Shown here: in pieces, positions 1 through 7,890 of the stretch | Position numbering within the stretch: position 1 is the stretch's first letter | Layout of the letters: each line of letters begins with the position of its first letter | Assembly (NCBI GenBank): GCA_023271875.1 | Contig: JALPWY010000008.1 | Span: 1-53,925 of the forward strand | Direction: 5' to 3' | Length of the DNA: 53,925 nucleotides | From: Nitrospinaceae bacterium | Lineage (GTDB): Bacteria > Nitrospinota > Nitrospinia > Nitrospinales > VA-1 | Notes under the pieces: generated by a model | The model's database searches: none | Seen by the model: only the letters and a program-made list of their open reading frames with translations | What the model was told of the DNA's origin: nothing | Made by a program: the position numbers and the translations under genes

Positions 1-1516
1 CCCTAATGGTTTTTTCTAATTTTTTATTTTCTCGAACGATCAAGACATTCCCCATCATAATATCACCCAAATCTCTGTGTAGTTGATAGGGATTTTCACC
101 GCCTTTCATTGCTTTGATTTCATTCAACCGGCTTTCCCAGTGATTTCTGGCATCACCAAAAGTTGTTGAGGGTATATCGTCAACGGACTTATCTTGATTA
201 TCAATGTAGGTGAAAATTCCCCGACACATCATCAGCCCTGTATAAATACAACTAAGTAAAGAGTTGGCACCGAGTCGATTAGCTCCATGATACTGATAGT
301 CTGCTTCTCCACCAGCATAAAGACCTGGTATAGAGGTGGCTTGATTTCTAGGAGAGCCATGTTCGATCATTCCGTTTCCATCAGCTTCATAATCAGTCCA
401 TAAACCGCCCATTGAATAATGAACAGCGGGAAAGATTTTCATAGGAACATTTTTTGGATCTTCCCCTGTGAATTTTTTGTATATATCAATGATGCCACCC
501 AGACGATCTTCAAGATAGTCTTTAGACTTGTGGGTAAGATCCAGATAGACCATCGGTTCTCCAGCTATTCCTAAATTCTGATTGTAGACGATGTCGTGAA
601 TTTCTCGTGACGCAACATCGCGTGGGACTAGATTGCCAAACAGCGGAAATTTTTCTTCCAGAAAGTAGTTGCGTTCACTATCTGGGATCGACTTTGGAGG
701 TCTTGCATCACCAGCTTTTCTTGGGACCCAAAGACGACCTCCTTCACCACGGGCAGATTCGCTCATCAATCGAAGTTTATCCGGTCCGGGGATAGCAGTA
801 GGATGGATTTGGATAAATTCACCGTTACCATATTTGGCACCTTGAAGGTAGGCCATGGTTGCAGCAGCTCCTGTATTTACTGTGGAGTTAGTGGATCGCA
901 CATACACTTGGCCTGGTCCACCTGTGGCGAGGACCACTGCGTCCCCCGCTAGGGTGAATACCGTATTAGTTCGCAAATCTTGCAGTACTGCTCCTCTACA
1001 GACTCCCTGTGAATCAAGAACAGCCCCTAAGTACTCATGCCACTCAAGAGTTTCAACTGCGCCATCGTGCTGGAATCGACGGACCTGTTCATCCAAAGCA
1101 TAAACTAGTTGTTGACCCGTAGTTGCACCGGCGAAAGCGGTACGAGAATATAAAGTTCCACCAAAGCGGCGAAACTCTAGGTGACCTTCACCAGTTCGGT
1201 TGAACGCAACACCGATACGGTCCAATAGGTGTATTATTGCGGGAGCCTGATAGCACATATCTCTTACTAGAGGCTGGTGGGCTAGAAAATCCCCACCTTT
1301 GACTGTGTCGTAAAAATGGTTCTCTGGAGAGTCTCCCTCATTTCTTGCATCAATTGCCGCATTAATGCCTCCCTGGGCACAGACTGAGTGGGATCGTTTT
1401 AAAGATTGGTATGAAACGACCACAACTTCAGCGTTTCGTTCACAGATTTTCATTGCCAGAGAAAGGCCTGTCAGTCCACCTCCAATGACAATAATTTTTT
1501 TCTTACGTTTCGGCAT
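1..1516 (-). CDS. sdhA: Succinate dehydrogenase/fumarate reductase flavoprotein subunit, 3' end cut by window edge
   Basis: This is the FAD subunit that oxidises succinate to fumarate. About 505 residues are visible; the C-terminus lies beyond base 1. I translated the strand by hand: the start is ATG at 1516..1514. A Rossmann FAD motif GGGLTG lies at residues 12-17, and RSHSVCAQGGINAA follows, whose His43 is the expected covalent FAD attachment site. Further on are the conserved HPTAIPG, SESARGEGG and HYSMGG segments, the last two near the active site. The sequence resembles the SdhA that pairs with a single large cytochrome b subunit (Bacillus/Bacteroidetes type). It starts 6 bases after sdhC stops, so the two are one operon. 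The iron-sulphur subunit sdhB is not in view and is expected further left. Confidence 0.95.
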   Translation of the reverse strand, partial: MPKRKKKIIVIGGGLTGLSLAMKICERNAEVVVVSYQSLKRSHSVCAQGGINAAIDARNEGDSPENHFYDTVKGGDFLAHQPLVRDMCYQAPAIIHLLDRIGVAFNRTGEGHLEFRRFGGTLYSRTAFAGATTGQQLVYALDEQVRRFQHDGAVETLEWHEYLGAVLDSQGVCRGAVLQDLRTNTVFTLAGDAVVLATGGPGQVYVRSTNSTVNTGAAATMAYLQGAKYGNGEFIQIHPTAIPGPDKLRLMSESARGEGGRLWVPRKAGDARPPKSIPDSERNYFLEEKFPLFGNLVPRDVASREIHDIVYNQNLGIAGEPMVYLDLTHKSKDYLEDRLGGIIDIYKKFTGEDPKNVPMKIFPAVHYSMGGLWTDYEADGNGMIEHGSPRNQATSIPGLYAGGEADYQYHGANRLGANSLLSCIYTGLMMCRGIFTYIDNQDKSVDDIPSTTFGDARNHWESRLNEIKAMKGGENPYQLHRDLGDIMMGNVLIVRENKKLEKTIR

Positions 1517-1522
1517 TCAATT

Positions 1523-2200
1523 TTATCCTGGTTGGGTGGCTTCAACTCCGACAGGGTGAAGAGAAAATTCAAGAACGGTAGCAAGACCCATTATTGTGAG
1601 AACTAAGCCAAATAATGCGAAAATATAACCTGCATTTGTTTGTGCTCGGCGGCCTATTAGAATCCCCCATGAAATACAGAATCCCCATAAGCCACTAGAA
1701 AAATGGAAGGTGGCGGCTATAATGCCAATCGCGTAGATGATGCGTCCATCCCAAGATTTAAATTCCTGGTTCATAACATGAATTAGGTATGGAGCTGCTT
1801 CGAATTGAGTGTTTCCATACAAAATTTTTGGTATCACTGTCGTTGCTAAATGATAAATCAAAAATACAAAAACAACTGCCCCAGAGAGTCTTTGTAAGGT
1901 GTACATCCAGTTGTGTGGATAGTTATAACGAAAAGGATTTGGCTTCCCAGAAAAATATATATAAAAACCAACCAGTGAGTGGAACATAAGCGGAGCGATG
2001 ATGAATCCACCTTCAATCCACATGAGGAACGGAAGGTTGTTGATTATATCTATACTTATTTGATAAGGCCAAACACCGACTGTGCGGAGAGAATTGATCG
2101 AGAAATGAAGAACCAGAAACGCACCTACCGGGACGATACCTGTCAAGGAGTGTGTCTTGAGTATAAGATAATGTATTTGGTCTCTTGTTCGTTGGTCCAT
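1523..2200 (-). CDS. sdhC: Succinate dehydrogenase cytochrome b558-type membrane subunit
   Basis: A 225-residue membrane anchor of succinate dehydrogenase/fumarate reductase that passes electrons to or from quinone. Five hydrophobic segments can be seen, at roughly residues 18-36, 58-82, 103-123, 152-175 and 190-212. Histidines 32, 74, 117 and 166 fall one each in the first four segments; their spacing closely follows the four haem ligands of the Bacillus subtilis di-haem SdhC, so a di-haem subunit is inferred. One large C subunit and no D subunit is the arrangement of that class. It is the first gene of the visible operon, 6 bases ahead of sdhA. The ribosome binding site is weak. Confidence 0.93.
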   Translation of the reverse strand: MDQRTRDQIHYLILKTHSLTGIVPVGAFLVLHFSINSLRTVGVWPYQISIDIINNLPFLMWIEGGFIIAPLMFHSLVGFYIYFSGKPNPFRYNYPHNWMYTLQRLSGAVVFVFLIYHLATTVIPKILYGNTQFEAAPYLIHVMNQEFKSWDGRIIYAIGIIAATFHFSSGLWGFCISWGILIGRRAQTNAGYIFALFGLVLTIMGLATVLEFSLHPVGVEATQPG

Positions 2201-2329
2201 AAAACCTGTGAAAATTTATACGATTAGTTAAAAAAACTGTAAGAGCTTCTAAAGTGGGCTTGTTTAAGTATTCCTATAAAAACTAAGAGACTTAAATAAA
2301 GTTGAACTATATAAAGCTATATCCTCTAT

Positions 2330-2602
2330 CTAGAAATCCGATTCTAGAATAGGCTTTGTTTTAAAGTTAGGGTCAATCGGTTTATCATTCGTACTAATTT
2401 TAAGTGTTTTTGGGCTATCAACAAAAAAGGATACTGATCCGCATTGAGAACATACTTTAGGCTGGAGAGGGATTTTCTTTTCCACACCATGGTCTCGTCG
2501 AACTACCATAATCTGTTCCATATCCTTCGAGGACATAAGGAAGATATCCCCCTTAAGAACTTGTTCTCCGCAACTGGTACACGTATCAAAATTATCAGTC
2601 AT
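2330..2602 (-). CDS. Small zinc-ribbon-like protein, function unknown
   Basis: A 90-residue protein with two CxxC pairs, CTSC at residues 8-11 and CSQC near residue 51, spaced as in a zinc ribbon that would hold one metal ion. Between them is a basic stretch (VVRRDHGVEKK). No signal peptide or membrane segment is seen. The start is supported by an AAGGGAG ribosome binding site a few bases upstream. It stands alone between sdhC and a divergent dehydrogenase gene. Binding to nucleic acid or protein is possible but nothing in the sequence decides it. Confidence 0.7.
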   Translation of the reverse strand: MTDNFDTCTSCGEQVLKGDIFLMSSKDMEQIMVVRRDHGVEKKIPLQPKVCSQCGSVSFFVDSPKTLKISTNDKPIDPNFKTKPILESDF

Positions 2603-2832
2603 TGCATGACTCCCTTTGGTAAGGCGGGAAGTTTATATAGGTTTTATAAGCCATGAACGTGTTTTATGTGTCGATTGTAACACGAGGTGCTTTGATGCTC
2701 GAGATTTTTATTTTTTTGATAAATGTTAGATGATGCAAGGTCTATGTGAGTAAGCATAATGTGTTATTTTGATTTGTATTGAATAAATTCCTTAAGATTT
2801 ATTGGTATGCTGGTAGTGAGATTTTACATTTA

Positions 2833-3792
2833 ATGAATATAAATAAAAACATACTGGTCTATTTAAAGCATTCCCATGTACAGGCATGGAATTTCTTGTC
2901 AAGCCACGGAAGGTTTTTGGAAAACAATGTCCCAGGTTTAAAAGTTTCTATTTGTTTAAACTCGAAAGAATTTTTGGATTGTTTGCCACAAGCGGAGGTG
3001 ATAGTTGTATGGTTTTTTAATGCTGATTGGCTTGAAAAAGCTCCCAACCTTAAATTTATTTTTACCCCGGCCGCAGGAAAGGATTGGATTAAATTAGATA
3101 AAAGTACGGTTAGGGTATCGAACGGAAGGTTTCACGGGCCAATGATAGCTGAAAGTATTATAGGAGCTATTTTTTATTTTCTAAAAGCATTTCATTTTTC
3201 AAAAAAAATGCAATTGCAGAAAAAATGGGCCCGGGTGAAAATTTCTGAACGCTTGGGCTCACTCAAGGGAAGCAGAGTTACTATTCTAGGCTTTGGTAAT
3301 ATAGGTCAATGTATAGGCAGGTTTCTCAAATCTTACGGTTGCATAATTACAGGAATTAAAAGAACTCCTATCAAAGATCCAGATTATTTTGAGAATTGTG
3401 ATCGTGTTTTAAAGATGGAAGAAATCTCTGAAGTCTTAAAGACAACTGACCTTCTTGTTCTCGCATTGCCTGGAGGAGTTGAAACCAAAGAAATATTAAC
3501 ATACGAGATTTTGTGTGAACTTCCCATCCATTGCTATCTTTTCAATATTGGTAGGGGTAACGTTTATAAAGAGCAGGATTTGGCTGCGGTTCTTAATGAA
3601 AAAAAAATAGCTGGAGCTTACCTGGATGTTTTTTCGATAGAACCTCTTTCAGAAAAATCACCTTTATGGGAAATGGATAATGTTCTTATCCAACCACATA
3701 TTTCGGCGGCGTCTCCCCACTATATGCAGCTCTTTGTTGAAGAATTAGCTAAGAAAATTCGTGATTTAAACAAAAGTAATTTATCGAGATGA
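2833..3792 (+). CDS. D-2-hydroxyacid dehydrogenase family protein (NAD-dependent)
   Basis: About 319 residues of the D-isomer-specific 2-hydroxyacid dehydrogenase family, which interconvert 2-oxoacids and D-2-hydroxyacids with NAD(P)H. The nucleotide-binding fingerprint is LGFGNIGQCIGRFL in the middle of the protein. Near the C-terminus come the segment NIGRGNVYKEQDL (normally N-x-G-R-G with the substrate-binding Arg region), the Asp/Glu stretch YLDVFSIEPL and the catalytic His in QPHISAASP. An open frame reaches a TTG at 2779, but I prefer ATG 2833 because family similarity (LVYLKHS...) begins there. The substrate cannot be read; GhrA-like glyoxylate/hydroxypyruvate reductase is one option. 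Its stop lies 5 bases from the convergent end of aspS. Confidence 0.85.
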   Translation: MNINKNILVYLKHSHVQAWNFLSSHGRFLENNVPGLKVSICLNSKEFLDCLPQAEVIVVWFFNADWLEKAPNLKFIFTPAAGKDWIKLDKSTVRVSNGRFHGPMIAESIIGAIFYFLKAFHFSKKMQLQKKWARVKISERLGSLKGSRVTILGFGNIGQCIGRFLKSYGCIITGIKRTPIKDPDYFENCDRVLKMEEISEVLKTTDLLVLALPGGVETKEILTYEILCELPIHCYLFNIGRGNVYKEQDLAAVLNEKKIAGAYLDVFSIEPLSEKSPLWEMDNVLIQPHISAASPHYMQLFVEELAKKIRDLNKSNLSR

Positions 3793-3797
3793 ACGAA

Positions 3798-5564
3798 TCA
3801 AGAAAGATCGTATTTTAATGTCAACTCTTTGAGTTGTTTTGGGTCTATTTCTGAAGGGGCCTGTGTCATCATACAAGTGGCTTTCTGGGTTTTGGGGAAG
3901 GCAATGACTTCTCGAATTGACGGTGCATTTGCTAATAACATAGCAATACGATCTAATCCAAACGCGATTCCACCGTGTGGTGGGGCTCCATATTGCAAGG
4001 CATCTAAAAGAAAACCAAACTTCAATTCAGCCTCTTCCTTTTCTATACCGAGTAGTTTGAACATTTTTTGTTGGACGTCCTTGCGGTGAATACGAATGCT
4101 TCCGCCGCCAATTTCGTTCCCATTAAGAACTAAATCGTAAGCGCGGGCTCTCATTTCGTTTGGGTTAGACTCGAATTTATCTAGGTCTTCTTCCAGTGGA
4201 GTTGTGAAGGGGTGATGCATTGCTGTATTACGCTTTTGATCTTCGTCATATTCAACCAACGGGAACTCGGTTACCCAAACAAGCTTGATTAGATTTTCAT
4301 CGATTAAGTTGAGTAGTTTTGCTGCTACTAGTCTGACATTGGCTAACGAATCAGCGACAACTTTTGGAGTGTCGGCTGAAAACACAATAGTATCACCGGG
4401 CTCCCCTTTTACTGCTTCAATGAGATGGTCAAGCATTTCCTTTTCGAAAAACTTTATTATAGGAGACTGAAGTTCGTTTTGTTGAATCTTGATCCAGGCC
4501 ATTCCTTTGGCCCCGTAAGTTTTAGCGATTTCGGTCAGGTCATCGAGTGCTTTACGAGAAAGAGAGTCAGCGCTTGCTTTTATGTTGATAGCTTTAACCT
4601 GCCCTCCTGCATCTAATGCTTGTGCAAATACTTTAAACGCAGCTCCTCTAACGACTTCACTCACATCCACCAACTCGAGCCCGAAACGCAAGTCTGGTTT
4701 GTCAGATCCAAAACGGTTGATGGCGTCTTTGTATTTTAATATTTCAAATGGGGCTTCTACATTTATTCCTAGAGCTTCCTTATAGATTTCAGTAATCATA
4801 TTTTCGACCATAGAAAAAATTTGTTTTTCATCAACAAATGACATTTCCATATCTATTTGGGTGAATTCTGGTTGTCGGTCTAGCCGTAGGTCTTCGTCAC
4901 GAAAACATTTTACAATCTGAAAATACCTATCCATCCCCGCGACCATCAGTATTTGTTTGAAGAGCTGGGGAGACTGAGGTAATGCATAAAATTTTTGTGC
5001 GTTAAGCCGGCTTGGTACTAGATAGTCTCGAGCGCCTTCTGGGGTACTCTTAGTCAGTATGGGTGTTTCTATTTCAATAAACTTAGCTTTATCTAGAACA
5101 TTTCTTGTAATGCGGGTGATCCGGTAGCGAAGTTCAAGATTTTTTTGGAGCTCGGCACTTCTTAAATCAAGATACCGATGTTTGAGTCGGGTCGCTTCGC
5201 CAACCTCCTGATGTTCCCATCCTGTAAATGGAGGAGTGTTTGATGGGTTTAATATTTCGAGTTCTTCAATAAAAACTTCTATAGTTCCTGTTTTTAGTTT
5301 TGGGTTGACCATGTCCTCCGGTCGCGTCCTTACTTTACCGCGGACAGCAATTACAAAATTTCCTCGCAATGAATGCGCTTCTTGGTGGGCTAACTGGTCA
5401 ATTTGGGGATTGAGTACAACTTGTGTGAGTCCATACTTATCCCACAAGTCAATAAATATGAGTCCCCCATGATCTCTTCGGGTATGTACCCATCCGCAAA
5501 GAGAAACTACCTCGTCAATGTTTTTTTCTGTTAACTCTCCACATGTATGGGTACGTTGTTGCAT
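3798..5564 (-). CDS. aspS: Aspartyl-tRNA synthetase
   Basis: A 588-residue class II aminoacyl-tRNA synthetase that charges tRNA-Asp. The N-terminal anticodon-binding OB fold carries VSLCGWVHTRRDHGGLIFIDL. Motif 2 is FRDEDLRLDRQPEFTQID at about residues 222-239, a GAD insertion domain typical of bacterial AspRS follows in the middle, and motif 3 is GIAFGLDRIAMLL near residue 540. Length and domain order match ordinary bacterial AspRS. Whether it is discriminating or also charges tRNA-Asn cannot be told from this window. It has no close operon partner: 187 bases separate its start from the ferredoxin gene upstream, and that gap shows nothing notable. Confidence 0.97.
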   Translation of the reverse strand: MQQRTHTCGELTEKNIDEVVSLCGWVHTRRDHGGLIFIDLWDKYGLTQVVLNPQIDQLAHQEAHSLRGNFVIAVRGKVRTRPEDMVNPKLKTGTIEVFIEELEILNPSNTPPFTGWEHQEVGEATRLKHRYLDLRSAELQKNLELRYRITRITRNVLDKAKFIEIETPILTKSTPEGARDYLVPSRLNAQKFYALPQSPQLFKQILMVAGMDRYFQIVKCFRDEDLRLDRQPEFTQIDMEMSFVDEKQIFSMVENMITEIYKEALGINVEAPFEILKYKDAINRFGSDKPDLRFGLELVDVSEVVRGAAFKVFAQALDAGGQVKAINIKASADSLSRKALDDLTEIAKTYGAKGMAWIKIQQNELQSPIIKFFEKEMLDHLIEAVKGEPGDTIVFSADTPKVVADSLANVRLVAAKLLNLIDENLIKLVWVTEFPLVEYDEDQKRNTAMHHPFTTPLEEDLDKFESNPNEMRARAYDLVLNGNEIGGGSIRIHRKDVQQKMFKLLGIEKEEAELKFGFLLDALQYGAPPHGGIAFGLDRIAMLLANAPSIREVIAFPKTQKATCMMTQAPSEIDPKQLKELTLKYDLS

Positions 5565-5751
5565 TCTGTGTCCGTATTAGATGAAGGTTGGGAGTTTGTC
5601 AAAAGACCAAACAAGATACTGAAAATGTGGGGGATTTGCAAGGGATAACGCTGGATGTGAGAAAAACAAATATTTTTATTTTTTTAGTTGTTCCCTATGG
5701 GAGTGACTCGAAAACCAGTTTAATTTAATCCTTGGAGCCTAATTTATGGAA

Positions 5752-7056
5752 TTATTCTTCGTTAGTTATTTCTTGCTTCTGAGCTTGGAGTTCTTCTTCC
5801 AGAGCTTTTTGTTCTAGTATTTTTTTCTCGGCTTCAAAACGTTTTTGTTCTTCCTCTATCTGTTTTTTCCGCACTTGTTGTTCAATCACCATAAGCGGTT
5901 TGACCTTAATAGCAACTGGAATATTGACCGTACTGCATGACCTTACGCAGACACCGCAACCGGTGCATATTTTTTTGTGAAATTCTGGTTGTTGATCCTT
6001 GTTCTGCGTGATAGCTCCAGGAATGGGACAATCGATGATGCATTGCTGACAGAAGGTGTCTCCATAAGCCTGACATTTTTTTTTGTCCAGTATGGCATAC
6101 CCCATATTCACCTCGCCGGGACTGTCGACAGGCAATAAGGCGCTATCAGGGCAAGCCGAAATACACGGAAGATCATCGCACATAACACAAGGCGTTTTCA
6201 TTGGATCAATGTATGGTGTTCCCATAACCAGAAATCCAAATTTTTTGGGCGCCTTTACTATTGCATCTTTAGGGCAGGCATGGATGCATTTATCGCATCG
6301 GGTACAGTCTTGCAGGAACTGTCGCTCAGTGATTGCTCCAGGCGGACGAAGAAGAGGAACCCTTTTGGTGAATTTGTCCACGGTCTCATTGATTTTTTCG
6401 ATTTTATTTTGAACTGTTGCTACCGCAGGTTTGGCAAAAAAATGTACACCTTGCTTGATTAATCCACGACGGTCGTATTCGGGATCCACATCATCATCTT
6501 CGACAACCTCAGGAATTTCTTCCGGTGTTTGATCTAATTTTTCTGTGGTTTTTGAACTGGAGATATCGACTTCAGGAGCAGTTAGATCATTTTCTGCCGT
6601 GATCTTCGCGTGATGTTCTTGCTCGTCTGTTATAGAGTCGGGGCGAAAGCGAGAGATAAGACGTTTGAAAAAACCCTTTTTTTTGGATGGGGGATGATCA
6701 TATTCGAGATCAACAACTGACTCATCAGAAGTACCATCTAATTTTAAAGAATTTTCATCTTCTTCTTTTCCTTCATCGTCTTCTTCGGTTTCCTCGATTG
6801 GTTTTACATCAAGTTCGGCAGCAGACTTCATAAAATTGCCAAAAGAAAAAAGGTCGCGTCGCGACAATTGTTTTTCTTCTTCTGGCAGCTGCGGTTTTGG
6901 TGTAATGGTTTGTCTGTCAAGACTCAGTGGGCTTACTTCAGGTGAAGAGTCATCGCCTCGCTGATCTTGGCTAATAACATCCATGCCAGCCGCACGTTTT
7001 TGAGGGATTTTTTTATTTTTGAATGTTTTTTTTGCTAGGCGATACCGAAAGTCCAT
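5752..7056 (-). CDS. NapG/MauM-like polyferredoxin with four [4Fe-4S] sites and a long acidic N-terminal extension
   Basis: A 434-residue electron-transfer protein. Four cysteine groups are visible: C251/254/257/261, C290/293/298/302, C328/336/339/343 and C364/367/370/374, each able to hold a [4Fe-4S] cluster. The segment RPPGAITERQFL before the first group is characteristic of NapG/MauM ferredoxins, which pass electrons between quinol and periplasmic reductases or dehydrogenases. Residues 64-70 (LSRRDLF) recall a NapF/NapG-type twin-arginine start, but here they lie inside a roughly 230-residue acidic, low-complexity extension, so export is doubtful. The last 45 residues are a Gln/Glu/Lys-rich probable coiled coil. 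It follows the 167-residue gene by 45 bases and is probably co-transcribed with it. The electron partner is unknown. Confidence 0.82.
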   Translation of the reverse strand: MDFRYRLAKKTFKNKKIPQKRAAGMDVISQDQRGDDSSPEVSPLSLDRQTITPKPQLPEEEKQLSRRDLFSFGNFMKSAAELDVKPIEETEEDDEGKEEDENSLKLDGTSDESVVDLEYDHPPSKKKGFFKRLISRFRPDSITDEQEHHAKITAENDLTAPEVDISSSKTTEKLDQTPEEIPEVVEDDDVDPEYDRRGLIKQGVHFFAKPAVATVQNKIEKINETVDKFTKRVPLLRPPGAITERQFLQDCTRCDKCIHACPKDAIVKAPKKFGFLVMGTPYIDPMKTPCVMCDDLPCISACPDSALLPVDSPGEVNMGYAILDKKKCQAYGDTFCQQCIIDCPIPGAITQNKDQQPEFHKKICTGCGVCVRSCSTVNIPVAIKVKPLMVIEQQVRKKQIEEEQKRFEAEKKILEQKALEEELQAQKQEITNEE

Positions 7057-7101
7057 GACTTAATTAACGGGCCTATTTATGGTTTGCGAGCATACAGATG
7101 A

Positions 7102-7605
7102 TTATTTCCATCCAAACTCTTCGGCGATGAATTTATAATCATGCCAATTTTGAGCGTTAGAGTTTTCCAGCATATACTCGTCGGTTGCGAGAACCAGCGG
7201 GTGTCCCTTGTTGACGAAAGACTGAACTGATGGAAAACGAAGTAAAAAAATAGTTACTGCAATGCGACCCAAGTCAAGAATCCCTGGTTGTTTCTGGACT
7301 TGCTTCAATACGTCATCAGCATTTTCGCCTGTGACACTTTGAAAAATATCGGCGGTTTCCTGTTCTAGTTCTGGGTGATCATCGCAAATGCAGGCAGCCT
7401 CCATTTGCAATTCCAATATGCGTTTATAGTCCTCTAAATCAAACTCACCGTCCATTTTTCCTTCGTCCCAGCCGGAACCCTCTACACTACGTTCGTTGGC
7501 TGCATCCTTACGATCAGCGGTTTCACAAAATGTCAAATTTGCTTCATCGAGAATTGTTTTAACTATAATCTCATTGCTTGGTTGCTGAGGTGACATGATA
7601 TTCAA
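7102..7605 (-). CDS. Conserved-looking acidic protein of unknown function
   Basis: A 167-residue acidic protein that I do not recognise. It has no signal peptide or clear membrane segment. One motif, ACICDDHPE, is mid-protein; the C-terminal half is probably helical (GRIAVTIFLLRFPSVQSF). The frame begins at a TTG (7605) 4 bases after AGGAG; an ATG nine bases further in (7596) is an alternative start. It lies just upstream of the polyferredoxin gene on the same strand, so a role in assembling or partnering that ferredoxin is a guess from position only. Confidence 0.6.
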   Translation of the reverse strand: MNIMSPQQPSNEIIVKTILDEANLTFCETADRKDAANERSVEGSGWDEGKMDGEFDLEDYKRILELQMEAACICDDHPELEQETADIFQSVTGENADDVLKQVQKQPGILDLGRIAVTIFLLRFPSVQSFVNKGHPLVLATDEYMLENSNAQNWHDYKFIAEEFGWK

Positions 7606-7626
7606 TAATCTCCTGAATACTATAAT

Positions 7627-7666
7627 TAGATCTTCATTTTCATGAAGATCTAAATCAATTTTTTTT
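7627..7666 (+). terminator. Terminator-like hairpin in a divergent intergenic region
   Basis: A perfect 11-bp stem (TAGATCTTCAT / ATGAAGATCTA) with a TTTC loop at 7627..7652, followed on the plus strand by a T-rich run at 7657-7666. No plus-strand gene ends here. It sits just upstream of the start of the minus-strand 167-residue gene, so it could end an unannotated short transcript or structure that gene's leader. Confidence 0.55.
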
Positions 7667-7890
7667 ATTCAGCTTTTCAAAAAAAGCCAGTGTTCTGATA
7701 GAATACGCCTATTTTATCATTAAGTTGGAAGGAATCACATATAAATTAATTATAACCTATCTCAAAGCCTCCGGTTTTTTTTGCCTTTATCGTTTCTTTG
7801 ATGTTTAATGATTATATTCATATTGCAAAAAATAAAATACTTGCTGGTTAAGTTTTCTTGTCGATACGTTTTAATTGAGATAATAAATTT
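7667..7890. other. Intergenic region between divergent genes
   Basis: With the hairpin to its left this makes a 285-base gap between the divergent 167-residue gene and the radical SAM gene. It must hold promoters for both directions, but I could not pick a convincing -35/-10 pair. It is AT-rich, with no tRNA-like or repeated structure. Confidence 0.4.

Noticed and set aside
7102-7605. 167-residue protein as a precursor for the RiPP-type radical SAM enzyme
   Set aside because: It lacks a nitrile-hydratase or Nif11-type leader, a GG cleavage site and a variable Cys/Ser/Thr core, and is on the opposite strand.
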